The notes: generated by a model from the sequence alone, not told the origin. Positions 5,522-13,137 are shown, numbered from the stretch's first letter. The stretch: 13,236 nucleotides of DNA from an uncultured Bacteroidales bacterium (GCA_947305045.1 CAMZCW010000047.1:1-13236), one strand, 5' to 3'. Numbers and translations: made by a program.

Positions 5522-7993
5522 ATGAAAAGAATTATCAGGAGCGCAGCATTCCTTGCTGCAGTCCTTGCAGGAGTGGCCTGTAACATGAAAGTGGAGAAAG
5601 AGATTCCGCGAGAGGCGGAAGCCGTTCCGCAGCAGGAAGAATTTACGATCCTCTCCGTTTCTCTTCCGGGAGACGCAACAAAGACCGTCCTCGGACCATC
5701 GGACGGATCGTCCAGAAAAGTATTCTGGACGGATGGAGACCAGCTTTCTTGCAACGGAACCGCATCGGTCGAGCTGAGCGGGATCCCGTCAGAGGCACAA
5801 TCGGCCGTATTCTCCTTCCCCGGAGTCGTTGCCATGCCCTATCACTTGCTGTATCCGGCGGCGTTCTATAAGGACGCGAGTACCATTACGCTGCCCGAAA
5901 GCCAGACCTGGGAGGAGGGCGGTTTTGCCACGGGAACCCTTCCTTTTTCTGGCTATGTGGGCCAGGAAGTGCCCACGGTTTCCCTGTCCCACCTGGGCGC
6001 CGTGGTTCACCTGAAGGTAAAGAAAGACGCCGGCGTAAGTGCCTCCAGGCTGGTTTCCGTTTCTTTTGAGGGACGGGCCGGCGAGCAGGTAGCCGGGGAC
6101 TTTACCATCGACTATACTACCGCATCCCTTACGGGCGCTGCGGCTGCCGGCGTGGGGCGGAAAGTCAGCGTGACGCTGTCGGAGCCGCTTTCCGAGAGCA
6201 CGGCGCTGGACATTTATCTGGTGGTTCCGGCGCAGACCTATACTTCGGGCTTCAAGGTGACCATGGTCGATGAATTCAACCGTGCCATGACCAAGGTGCG
6301 GAGCGTATCGGCCACCCTGGCGCCCGGCCTGATTGCCAATATGCCGGAACTCAGCTTTGTGCCTTCCGGGATTGCCACCGAGTTTGCCCTGGATCCCATG
6401 CAGGAAGCCGTGCTTCCGCCGGAAGCTTACAACATCACCGGCCGCGTGGTGGACAACAGCGGCAATCCGCTGGAGGGCGTGGTGGTTTCCGACGGCCTGC
6501 AGTGCGTGCGGAGCATGGTGGACGGCTCGTTCTATATGAACAGCACGCTGTCCGCCGTCAAGTTTGTCCATCTAAGCACGCCGTCGGGCTATCTGCCTGC
6601 CGTGGCGGGCGGCATTCCCCGGTTCTACAAGGCCAAGGCCGATGTGACCCCGGCGGGCGGCATCTACAACTTTGGCGACTTTGTGCTCACGCCGGTTGCC
6701 AATCCGGACCGTTTCACGCTGTTCATCACGGCAGACCCGCAACCCCGGGCCAGCAACATTAACCTGGACAACGTGGCCTACCGTTCCCTCAGGGCTTGCG
6801 AATCCATGTACAAGGACCTGCAGGAAACGGCCGCTGCCATTACCGACCGCCAGGTTTACGGCATCTGCCTGGGAGACCTGGTGCACGAGGACATGGACCT
6901 GATGGATACGTACGCGACCAACCTGGGAACGCTGGGCTATCCCACCTACAATATCATCGGCAATCATGACAATGACCCTGTCAAGTCCGACGACAACGCT
7001 GCGGCCTGGAAGTTCGAGGCGCTCTTTGGCCCCCGGAATTACTCCTTCAATATTGGCGGGATTCATTTTGTGGTGCTGGACAACCTGATTATGAAGGATA
7101 ACGGCAGCGGCAGGCTCACGGCCTATGACCAGGGCCTGACCGACGACGTCTGGAAGTGGCTGCAGGAAGACATGGCCTATATCCCCACTTCCACACCGGT
7201 GATGGTCTGCGCCCATTCTCCCATGTTCAAGCAAATCAACGGGAATGAGCGGAGCAATACGGCAGCCTACGGACCGGAATACGGCGCCTTGTTTGACAAG
7301 TACGATGAAGTGCATGCCTGGGCCGGACATACCCACGTGGGGTTCAATTACGTGTACCCTTCGAGCCATCGGCACAAAAAAGTCCAGGTGCATACCCTGG
7401 CCCGCTCTACAGGCGAGCTCTGGACCAACGAGTATCTGGCGGCGGGAACGCCCCGCGGGTTCACCATTGTGGAGGTCGAGAACGGTGCGGTGACCTCCTG
7501 GAAGTTCCATCCTACCAAATACCTCAGGAGCAGTTTCCATGGCACCTACGGCCAGCCATCCTATAACTATGCCGACTGGAACTTTACCGCAGTGGGAAGC
7601 CAGACGGTTGCGCTTATGAAAGACAGCGGTGAAGAGCTGGATGAAAGCTACCAGATGCATGTCTATGCTCCGGGCGTGTATGAACCCGGCTATGTCTATG
7701 CCAATATTTTCCTTTGGGATGCGCTGTGGGACACGCCTACACTTTCCGTGAACGGAGGCGCTCCGGTCCAGATGGAACTGTTGGATGCCGCAAGCAGTTA
7801 CGATGCCGCAGACAAGGAAATCCGCGATTTCTACTATGCCAAGTATTCGCTTCTGCGTGCTGCCGGCTATACGCAATCCACTATGGGAGAGACCGTTACC
7901 ATTTTCAAAGCCGCCGCTCCTGTTTCGGGAACGGGTACCGTTTCCGTGACCGACCGCTTCGGGAATGTTTATTCCCGCCAGGTTTCCTGGTAG
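5522..7993 (+). CDS. Lipoprotein calcineurin-like phosphoesterase (MetallophosN / catalytic / MetallophosC) with N-terminal fimbrillin-like module
   Basis: An 823-aa protein with lipobox GVAC (Cys20). Residues about 41-288 repeat the fimbrillin-like module of the 963-aa lipoprotein (RKVFWTDGDQ, LLYPAAFY, ITLPESQTWEEGG, SLSHLGA, YLVVPAQTY, MPELSFVP). Residues about 303-390 are a carboxypeptidase-regulatory-like beta domain (YNITGRVVDNSGNPLEGVVV), as in MetallophosN. The catalytic core follows with metal-ligand blocks Asp405-Pro-Gln407, Gly451-Asp452, Gly480-Asn481-His482-Asp483, His565 (AHSPMF) and His603-Thr-His605 (GHTH). Residues about 640-823 fit the MetallophosC beta-domain. Gln407 occupies the place of the usual His in the first D-x-H block; I believe DPQ is normal in this subfamily. 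The enzyme should hydrolyse phosphomono- or diesters outside the inner membrane; substrate unknown. The start is supported by the signal peptide. It lies 42 nt after GH127 and is probably cotranscribed with it. Confidence 0.85.
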   Translation: MKRIIRSAAFLAAVLAGVACNMKVEKEIPREAEAVPQQEEFTILSVSLPGDATKTVLGPSDGSSRKVFWTDGDQLSCNGTASVELSGIPSEAQSAVFSFPGVVAMPYHLLYPAAFYKDASTITLPESQTWEEGGFATGTLPFSGYVGQEVPTVSLSHLGAVVHLKVKKDAGVSASRLVSVSFEGRAGEQVAGDFTIDYTTASLTGAAAAGVGRKVSVTLSEPLSESTALDIYLVVPAQTYTSGFKVTMVDEFNRAMTKVRSVSATLAPGLIANMPELSFVPSGIATEFALDPMQEAVLPPEAYNITGRVVDNSGNPLEGVVVSDGLQCVRSMVDGSFYMNSTLSAVKFVHLSTPSGYLPAVAGGIPRFYKAKADVTPAGGIYNFGDFVLTPVANPDRFTLFITADPQPRASNINLDNVAYRSLRACESMYKDLQETAAAITDRQVYGICLGDLVHEDMDLMDTYATNLGTLGYPTYNIIGNHDNDPVKSDDNAAAWKFEALFGPRNYSFNIGGIHFVVLDNLIMKDNGSGRLTAYDQGLTDDVWKWLQEDMAYIPTSTPVMVCAHSPMFKQINGNERSNTAAYGPEYGALFDKYDEVHAWAGHTHVGFNYVYPSSHRHKKVQVHTLARSTGELWTNEYLAAGTPRGFTIVEVENGAVTSWKFHPTKYLRSSFHGTYGQPSYNYADWNFTAVGSQTVALMKDSGEELDESYQMHVYAPGVYEPGYVYANIFLWDALWDTPTLSVNGGAPVQMELLDAASSYDAADKEIRDFYYAKYSLLRAAGYTQSTMGETVTIFKAAAPVSGTGTVSVTDRFGNVYSRQVSW

Positions 7994-8019
7994 GACAGAC
8001 AATGTAGGATATTTTTTCT

Positions 8020-8027
8020 TATATTTG
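8020..8027 (+). promoter_or_regulatory. Bacteroidota-type -7 promoter element TATATTTG
   Basis: TATATTTG fits the Bacteroidota -7 consensus TAnnTTTG at every fixed position. It sits in the AT-rich 54-nt gap before the exported phosphatase-fold gene, 20 nt upstream of its ATG at 8048, leaving a leader of roughly 15 nt. No matching -33 TTTG is found at the usual spacing, which lowers confidence. If real, it starts a unit covering 8048-11351 and possibly beyond. Confidence 0.45.
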
Positions 8028-8047
8028 CGAATCCATATGCTTTGGGT

Positions 8048-8875
8048 ATGAAAAAGATGCTTTTATTTGCCGTTCTGGCTCTGATGGGATTGACTGCCTG
8101 CAGGCAGCCGGTTCCGGCTACGCTTCAGCTAATGTCTTTCAATGTGCGGAATTCCGCCGCGGCCGATGGTGAAAACGGCTGGGAAAACCGTAGAGATGCC
8201 GCCGTGGCCATGATCAATGCCCTGACGCCGGATGTGATTGGCATGCAGGAAGTATTGCCGGACCAGCAGGATTACCTTGCCGCCGGCTGCCCGGATTATT
8301 CGGCCTACGGCATCGGGCGCAACGACGGTGAGCAGGGTGAACGCATGACCGTCATGTACAACCACAAGGCGCTGGAATATGTAGATGGCGGCACCTGGTG
8401 GCTGTCGGAGACCCCGGATGTGCCTTCCGTGGGCTGGGATGCCAAATATCCCCGTACGGCAACCTGGCTGCTCCTGAAGGACCGTCGCTGCGGGAAGCAG
8501 TTCTATGTGGTGAATACCCACCTGGACCACAGGGGCGTGGAGGCCCGGCGGAACGGCCTTCTCCTGGTTGTGGGAAAAATCAAGGAAATGAATCCGGATA
8601 TCCCCATGATCCTCATGGGCGATTTCAATGTGGAGCCCGGAGACCCTACGCTGGAGGCCCTGGAGGGCCTTATGCTGGATGCCCGGACCATGGCGCCCGT
8701 TACGGAGGACACGCCGTCGTTCAACGGCTTCGGGGCGGAGCGGCAGAAGGTCATCGACTATATTTATTATACGGGCTTCTCCGGTGCGCAGGCGTTCCGG
8801 GTGGTGAAGGAGTCGTATAACCAGGTTCCTTTCATTTCCGACCACTATCCCATCCACGCGGTTTTAACCTATTAG
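8048..8875 (+). CDS. Lipoprotein endonuclease/exonuclease/phosphatase (EEP)-fold hydrolase
   Basis: Starting at ATG 8048 gives a 275-aa protein MKKMLLFAVLALMGLTAC with lipidated Cys18. A TTG two codons upstream also reads in frame, but the ATG gives the normal signal peptide. All EEP superfamily blocks are present: SFNVR (Asn32), QEV (Glu68), NTHLDH (catalytic His158), GDFN (Asp192, Asn194), IDYIYY (Asp237) and SDHYPI (Asp265, His266). It should therefore be an active Mg2+-dependent phosphoesterase. Family members include DNases, sphingomyelinases, inositol-phosphate phosphatases and other phosphodiesterases, and sequence alone does not choose among them. Lipidation places it outside the inner membrane. 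The next gene, an organophosphate antiporter, begins 4 nt after its stop, so a product that this transporter can import is likely. A promoter element lies just upstream. Confidence 0.85.
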   Translation: MKKMLLFAVLALMGLTACRQPVPATLQLMSFNVRNSAAADGENGWENRRDAAVAMINALTPDVIGMQEVLPDQQDYLAAGCPDYSAYGIGRNDGEQGERMTVMYNHKALEYVDGGTWWLSETPDVPSVGWDAKYPRTATWLLLKDRRCGKQFYVVNTHLDHRGVEARRNGLLLVVGKIKEMNPDIPMILMGDFNVEPGDPTLEALEGLMLDARTMAPVTEDTPSFNGFGAERQKVIDYIYYTGFSGAQAFRVVKESYNQVPFISDHYPIHAVLTY

Positions 8876-8879
8876 CTAT

Positions 8880-10268
8880 ATGTTTATCACAGATTTCCTG
8901 AACGGTACCGGTGCGCCTTCGGCCAAAGTTCCGGCCCAGAAAGTGGACAAGACATACAAACGCCTGAGAATCCAGACTTTCCTGGCGGCCACTTTCGGTT
9001 ACGCGCTTTACTACGTGTGCCGCCTGTCCATGGGCGTGATGAAGCAGCCGCTCATTGACGCGGGACTGCTCAACGCAACACAGCTGGGTATTATCGGCGC
9101 GTGCCTGTACTGGGCCTATGCGGTGGGGAAGTTTATCAACGGCTTCCTGGCCGACAGCGCCAATATCAAGCGTTTTATGGCCGCCGGCCTGGTGGTCTCC
9201 GCTGCGATGAACTTTATCATGGGCGTCCTGGGCGTAGAGGCGTTGAACGGGAGCATTGCCAATTCGACCCTCTTTATCCTGTTCGCCGTCTGTTGGGCGG
9301 TGAACGGCTGGGCGCAGTCCATGGGTGCGCCGCCGGCCATTATTTCCCTGTCCCGCTGGTTCCCGCTGCGCATCCGGGGCACGTTCTATGGCTTCTTCAG
9401 TTCCTCGCATAACATTGGCGAAGGCCTTTCCTTTGTGTTCGTGAGTGCCCTTGTGGCTGCCCTGGGCTGGCAGTGGGGCTTCTTTGGCGCTGCGCTGGCC
9501 GGCATGGTGGGGGTGCTCCTTATCGTCTTTTTCCTACATAACAGCACCGAGAGCAAGGGGCTTCCTTCCATTGAGGAGCTATCCGGGGAGGAACAGTCCA
9601 AGGAACTGTCGCCGGAGGAAAAACGGGCGCAGACCCGCAAGCTGCAGGCGGCCGTGATTCGCAATCCCGGCGTGTGGATTCTGGCTTTCGCCAGCGCTTT
9701 TATGTATATGAGCCGATACGCCATCAACGAATGGGGCGTCATTTTCCTTCAGGAGGCGCGGGGCTATAGCATTACGGAGGCTGCGACGCTGATTGGCATC
9801 AACCCCATTTTCGGTGTGCTGGGCACGGTGTTTTCCGGCTGGCTGTCGGATGCGGTGTTCAAGGGAGACCGCAAGTATCCGGCCTTTGTTGCGGGTATTT
9901 TGGAGGCCATTTCGCTGGTGCTTTTCCTGTTTGGCGGCCCGCAGAAGTGGGTGGTAATCCTGTCCATGGTTCTGTTCGGCATTGCCATTGGCGTTCTAAT
10001 CAGCTTCCTGGGCGGACTGATGGCTATCGACCTGGTTCCCCGGCAGGCTACGGGCGCGGCCCTGGGCATTGTGGGAATGGCATCCTATGCCGCCGCCGGT
10101 TTGCAGAATGTGGTGACGGGTATCTTGCTGGACGGTCATAGCGTGGTGAATGAGGCCGGTGTTACGGTGCACGATTTCACCTATGTGAGCATTTTCTGGC
10201 TGGGTGCGGCCATCATCTCCTTCCTGCTGCCCATCTTGAACTGGAAGCGGAAAGCGCAAGAGTTTTAA
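8880..10268 (+). CDS. OPA-family (GlpT/UhpT-like) organophosphate:phosphate antiporter, MFS
   Basis: A 462-aa integral inner-membrane protein with about 12 predicted helices and a charged cytoplasmic central loop near residues 221-262 (KGLPSIEELSGEEQSKELS). The N-terminal YKRLRIQTFLAATFGYALYYVCRLSMGVMKQPLID and GWLSDAVFKGDRK near 320-332 are typical of GlpT, UhpT and UhpC relatives. Arg48 (YVCRLS), His177 (SSHNIG) and Arg279 (MSRYAINEWG) correspond to GlpT Arg45, His165 and Arg269, which bind the phosphate group of the substrate, so an active phosphate-ester antiporter is expected. Glycerol-3-phosphate or a hexose phosphate are candidates; a UhpC-type sensor is less likely because no UhpA/B partners are visible. 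It lies 4 nt after the EEP-fold gene and 3 nt before the SGNH hydrolase gene, implying cotranscription and coupling. The start is fixed by this tight spacing. Confidence 0.85.
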   Translation: MFITDFLNGTGAPSAKVPAQKVDKTYKRLRIQTFLAATFGYALYYVCRLSMGVMKQPLIDAGLLNATQLGIIGACLYWAYAVGKFINGFLADSANIKRFMAAGLVVSAAMNFIMGVLGVEALNGSIANSTLFILFAVCWAVNGWAQSMGAPPAIISLSRWFPLRIRGTFYGFFSSSHNIGEGLSFVFVSALVAALGWQWGFFGAALAGMVGVLLIVFFLHNSTESKGLPSIEELSGEEQSKELSPEEKRAQTRKLQAAVIRNPGVWILAFASAFMYMSRYAINEWGVIFLQEARGYSITEAATLIGINPIFGVLGTVFSGWLSDAVFKGDRKYPAFVAGILEAISLVLFLFGGPQKWVVILSMVLFGIAIGVLISFLGGLMAIDLVPRQATGAALGIVGMASYAAAGLQNVVTGILLDGHSVVNEAGVTVHDFTYVSIFWLGAAIISFLLPILNWKRKAQEF

Positions 10269-10271
10269 GCG

Positions 10272-11351
10272 ATGAAGCGATTATTCTTTATCCTCGCAGC
10301 GAGCCTTGTCTGCTGCTTGTCCGCCGCGCAGACGCGCTGGTACGAGGGCTATGAGATGGGCCTGGGCGGCAAAGTGTTGCCCACGGAGAATCCGTATCAT
10401 CGGGCCGATACTTCCCGTTACGCTTTTGTGAACAATGAGCGCAACCTGGTCCGGTGCAGTGCGGGGCTCACCTTGCATTTCAAGACCAATTCCCGGAAAA
10501 TCCAGCTGATGCCGGAGTATGGATTTATTTACCAGGGCCGTACTACTAACCAGCTGGCTATCATGGGATTCGACATGTATATCCGGCAGGCGGGGAAGTG
10601 GGAATGGGCCGGCGCCGCTGTCCCCAAGGCGGGGCAGGAGGATAAGCCGGTGAGCATTGTCTCCTCCATGGACGGGACGGAGCACGAATGCCTCATTTAC
10701 CTGCCCATGTACGCGGAACTCCGCAGTCTGAAGGTAGGACTGGACGAGGGTGCCACCCTGACTCCCTGTGGGGCCGATTCTTCTTTCAAGCTGGTAGCGC
10801 ACGGCTCCAGTTTTACCATGGGAGTGTCTACCAGCCGCTCGGGGATGGCCTATCCTGCCCAGCTGGCCCGCAGCACCGGACTGGACATCCTGGGATACGG
10901 CATGAGCGGCAACTGTAAGCTTCAGCCGGCCTATGCAAAGTCGCTGGCCGACGCCCGCTTTGACGCCCTCCTGCTGGATCCGTTCTCCAACCCTACGGTA
11001 GAGCAGATAAAGGAGCGCCTGTTCCCGTTTATTGAGACGGTGCAGGCGGCCCATCCGGGCGTTCCCCTTATCTTCCAGCGCACCATCTACCGGGGGAACC
11101 GGCGCTTTGACCAGAAGAAGGATGCCCAAGAGGCGGAACGCATTCAGGTGGCCGATTCCCTGATGAAGATTGCCTGCAGCAAGTATCCGGATGTCTATTA
11201 CATTTATCCCAATGCCACGGACACAGCCCATGAAAGTTCGGTGGATGGAACGCATCCCGGAGACCATGGATATACCCTTTGGGCACAATCCATTGAGAAA
11301 CAGGTGCTTCGGATTTTAAGGAAATACGGGTACACCAAAGGGAAGAAATAA
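10272..11351 (+). CDS. Periplasmic SGNH/GDSL hydrolase with GxDLY-type N-terminal domain
   Basis: A 359-aa protein with Sec signal MKRLFFILAASLVCCLSAAQ; the Cys residues do not form a good lipobox, so signal peptidase I cleavage near SAA-Q is expected. The N-terminal beta-domain contains GFDMY, the GxDLY-type motif, around residue 100. The SGNH core follows: block I HGSSFTMG with nucleophile Ser180, block II GMSGN, DPFSNPT in the block III region, and block V DGTHPGDHGY with Asp325 and His328. This two-domain arrangement (GxDLY plus Lipase_GDSL_3) is common in Bacteroidota, where relatives act as carbohydrate esterases, often deacetylases; that activity is inferred, not shown. It lies 3 nt after the antiporter gene and 38 nt before the GH53 gene. 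Association with glycosidases favours an acetyl-glycan substrate, whereas association with phosphoesterases leaves a lipid or organophosphate ester possible. Confidence 0.8.
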   Translation: MKRLFFILAASLVCCLSAAQTRWYEGYEMGLGGKVLPTENPYHRADTSRYAFVNNERNLVRCSAGLTLHFKTNSRKIQLMPEYGFIYQGRTTNQLAIMGFDMYIRQAGKWEWAGAAVPKAGQEDKPVSIVSSMDGTEHECLIYLPMYAELRSLKVGLDEGATLTPCGADSSFKLVAHGSSFTMGVSTSRSGMAYPAQLARSTGLDILGYGMSGNCKLQPAYAKSLADARFDALLLDPFSNPTVEQIKERLFPFIETVQAAHPGVPLIFQRTIYRGNRRFDQKKDAQEAERIQVADSLMKIACSKYPDVYYIYPNATDTAHESSVDGTHPGDHGYTLWAQSIEKQVLRILRKYGYTKGKK

Positions 11352-11389
11352 TCCTTTGTTTTTCCCCATTTATTTGCTAACTTGCCGCC

Positions 11390-12556
11390 ATGAAAAGAAT
11401 AATTTTTGTGGCGGCTTTGTTTGCCGTTTTTGCCTGTGGCTCTGCTTCCAAACCGGATCCTGTAACCCCGGATCCTGTAACCCCGGATCCTACGCCGGTG
11501 GAGCCCACTGTTGAGGTCCCCACATTTGCCAAGGGGGCGGATATTGGCTGGGCCTCTGAAATGGAGGCCGGCGGACGCAAGTTCGTGAAAAAGGACGGCA
11601 CTTCGGCGGCGCTGCTGGATGTGTTGAAGGATTGCGGCATCAATGCCATCCGTCTGCGTGTGTGGGTGAATCCGTATAAGGGCTGGAGCGGCAAGGAGGA
11701 TGTGGTAACCGTGGGCAAAAAGGTGACCGCTGCGGGGCTTTCGCTCATGGTGGATTTCCATTATAGTGACTTCTTTGCAGACCCTTCCCGCCAGAAAATT
11801 CCGGCGGCCTGGGAGGCAGACAAAGGGGATTTGGCCAAGATGAGCCAGCACGTGGCAGCGCATACCACGGAGGTTCTCAAGGCCCTGAAAGATGCCGGCG
11901 TGTCCGTGAATTGGATTCAGATTGGCAACGAGACACGTATAGGCATGTTGTTCCCGTCGGGTCAGTTGGACTATAATAATAAGGGCAATGAGTTTGCCGG
12001 TTTTGTTAAACTGTATATGGCGGGATACAATGCTGCCAAGGCCGTTTATCCGGAGGCGTTGGTGATGCCGCATATCAATAATGCGTTCGACGCCTCCCAT
12101 GCCAGCTGGTTCTTTACCAGTTTAAAGGCCCAGGGAGGTAAGTTTGACATGATTGCCCTGTCGCATTATCCGCAGGAAGCCTGGGATGGCAAGACGCAGC
12201 TGGAGCCTGCCACGGCCAACACGCGGGCTGTCGCCAGTATCCGCAGCCTTTCCGGGTCGTTGAAGGTGCCTGTTATGGTGTCAGAGGTGGGCGTGAAAAC
12301 ACCTGCCGGGGAAGCAACGGCCAAACAAGTGCTGCAGTCCTTTGTAGATGAGGTTAAGAAGCTGAGTGGCTGTGCCGGCGTTTTTTACTGGGAACCGCAG
12401 GTGGATGGTTCCTGGCGTCCGGAGGTATATACCAAGCCGGAAGAGCTTACCCGGCTCACCGGAGTTTCTCAGTCCAGTTGGTGGAATGCGTACGGCATGG
12501 GTGCCTTCTCTACGGGTGGTAAGCCCACTTCCGTTATGGATGTTTTTGCAGATTAG
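11390..12556 (+). CDS. GH53 endo-beta-1,4-galactanase lipoprotein
   Basis: A 388-aa lipoprotein (lipobox VFAC, Cys16) followed by a Pro-rich linker with PDPVT repeats (residues 22-39) that would hold the enzyme away from the membrane. The catalytic domain fills residues about 46-388 and carries GH53 hallmarks: GADIGWASEMEA, IRLRVWVNP, MVDFHYSDFFADPSRQKIPAAW, WIQIGNE with acid/base Glu181, and VMVSEVG with nucleophile Glu299. The substrate should be beta-1,4-galactan, as in pectic arabinogalactan type I side chains. Length is normal and no residue appears lost. No SusC/SusD pair lies nearby in the window, so its partners must be elsewhere. It starts 38 nt after the SGNH gene and ends 6 nt before the thioredoxin gene. 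Whether it has its own promoter is unclear. Confidence 0.92.
   Translation: MKRIIFVAALFAVFACGSASKPDPVTPDPVTPDPTPVEPTVEVPTFAKGADIGWASEMEAGGRKFVKKDGTSAALLDVLKDCGINAIRLRVWVNPYKGWSGKEDVVTVGKKVTAAGLSLMVDFHYSDFFADPSRQKIPAAWEADKGDLAKMSQHVAAHTTEVLKALKDAGVSVNWIQIGNETRIGMLFPSGQLDYNNKGNEFAGFVKLYMAGYNAAKAVYPEALVMPHINNAFDASHASWFFTSLKAQGGKFDMIALSHYPQEAWDGKTQLEPATANTRAVASIRSLSGSLKVPVMVSEVGVKTPAGEATAKQVLQSFVDEVKKLSGCAGVFYWEPQVDGSWRPEVYTKPEELTRLTGVSQSSWWNAYGMGAFSTGGKPTSVMDVFAD
11453..11490 (+). repeat. 15-bp tandem repeat encoding the PDPVT linker
   Basis: The unit ccggatcctgtaacc occurs at 11453-11467 and identically at 11468-11482, followed by a partial third copy from 11483. Being a multiple of three, changes in copy number would lengthen or shorten the lipoprotein linker of the GH53 enzyme without changing frame. 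Confidence 0.85.
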
Positions 12557-12562
12557 GTATAG

Positions 12563-13072
12563 ATGAAACGGATTTTTGCTTTTATGGCCGCACTCCTGGT
12601 AGGGGTGGCGGCCTTTGCGCAGGAAGCCCAGGACCCGGATGTGGTGTATGGGAAAGACCTGCTGCCGGTGGGCACGGCGGCCCCTTCTTTCACCTTGAAT
12701 GATATTGATGGTAAGGCCGTGAGCCTGAGTGACTTCCGCGGTAAGCAGGTGGTGCTGCATTTCTGGGCTTCCTGGTGCCCGGACTGTCGGGAGGAAACGC
12801 CTCAGGTTAAGGCCTTACAGGCCGCTATGGACCCTGCCAAAGTGGTTTTTGTGTCTGTCTCTTTTGACCGGAAAAAGGAGGCCTTTGAGGCCTATGTGCA
12901 GGACAATGCCCTGGGTGGCGTGCAGCTGTTTGACGCCTTAGGTAAAAAGGAGTCCGTTGTGGGCGCTGCTTACCAGGTGAAGTGGATCCCCGCCACCTAC
13001 CTGATCGGCCCGGACGGTCGCATCCAGCTCGCCACCGTTGTCTTCTCCAAAGTCGCCGCCAAACTGAAGTAA
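12563..13072 (+). CDS. TlpA-like periplasmic thiol:disulfide oxidoreductase (AhpC/TSA-Redoxin type)
   Basis: A 169-aa protein with a cleavable signal (AAFA-Q, residues 17-20) and one thioredoxin-fold domain. After VGTAAPSFTLNDIDGKAVSLSDFRGK, typical of AhpC/TSA and Redoxin proteins, comes the active site WCPDC (Cys72, Cys75), and later WIPATYLI with the cis-Pro at 143. It should act in the periplasm, most likely as a reductant of disulfides in exported proteins; its partner is not evident. The gene starts 6 nt after the GH53 stop, so the two are probably cotranscribed. GH53 has only a few Cys residues, so a dedicated client relation is not obvious. The length is at the short end for the family and no extra N-terminal domain is present. 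Confidence 0.85.
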   Translation: MKRIFAFMAALLVGVAAFAQEAQDPDVVYGKDLLPVGTAAPSFTLNDIDGKAVSLSDFRGKQVVLHFWASWCPDCREETPQVKALQAAMDPAKVVFVSVSFDRKKEAFEAYVQDNALGGVQLFDALGKKESVVGAAYQVKWIPATYLIGPDGRIQLATVVFSKVAAKLK

Positions 13073-13085
13073 GGTTGCCGCCCCG

Positions 13086-13137
13086 CCACCTTGTCCCCAC
13101 TATCCCTCCCACCACCTTGTCCCCATTATCCGTCCCA
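13086..13137 (+). repeat. 26-bp direct tandem repeat, two copies
   Basis: Two adjacent copies begin CCACCTTGTCCCCA, at 13086 and 13112. They are identical at 24 of 26 positions, differing C/T and C/G. They lie just after the thioredoxin stop in strongly C-rich sequence. No coding sense is evident. Confidence 0.8.

Noticed and set aside
6572..8002. 476-codon open frame on the minus strand
   Set aside because: It is antisense to the phosphoesterase with its complete metal-site motifs. The translated product has no recognisable domain.
8042..8047. TTG start giving a protein two residues longer for the EEP-fold gene
   Set aside because: ATG at 8048 yields the normal MKK-type lipoprotein signal, and TTG starts are rare here.
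11355..11385. Possible promoter for GH53: TTTG at 11355 with TAACTTGC at 11378
   Set aside because: Spacing of 19 nt is right, but the -7 box is imperfect and lies only 4 nt from the ATG, which would need leaderless translation. TTTATTTG at 11369 lacks a spaced -33.
13086..13137. CRISPR array
   Set aside because: There are only two directly adjacent 26-bp copies with no spacers and no cas genes.
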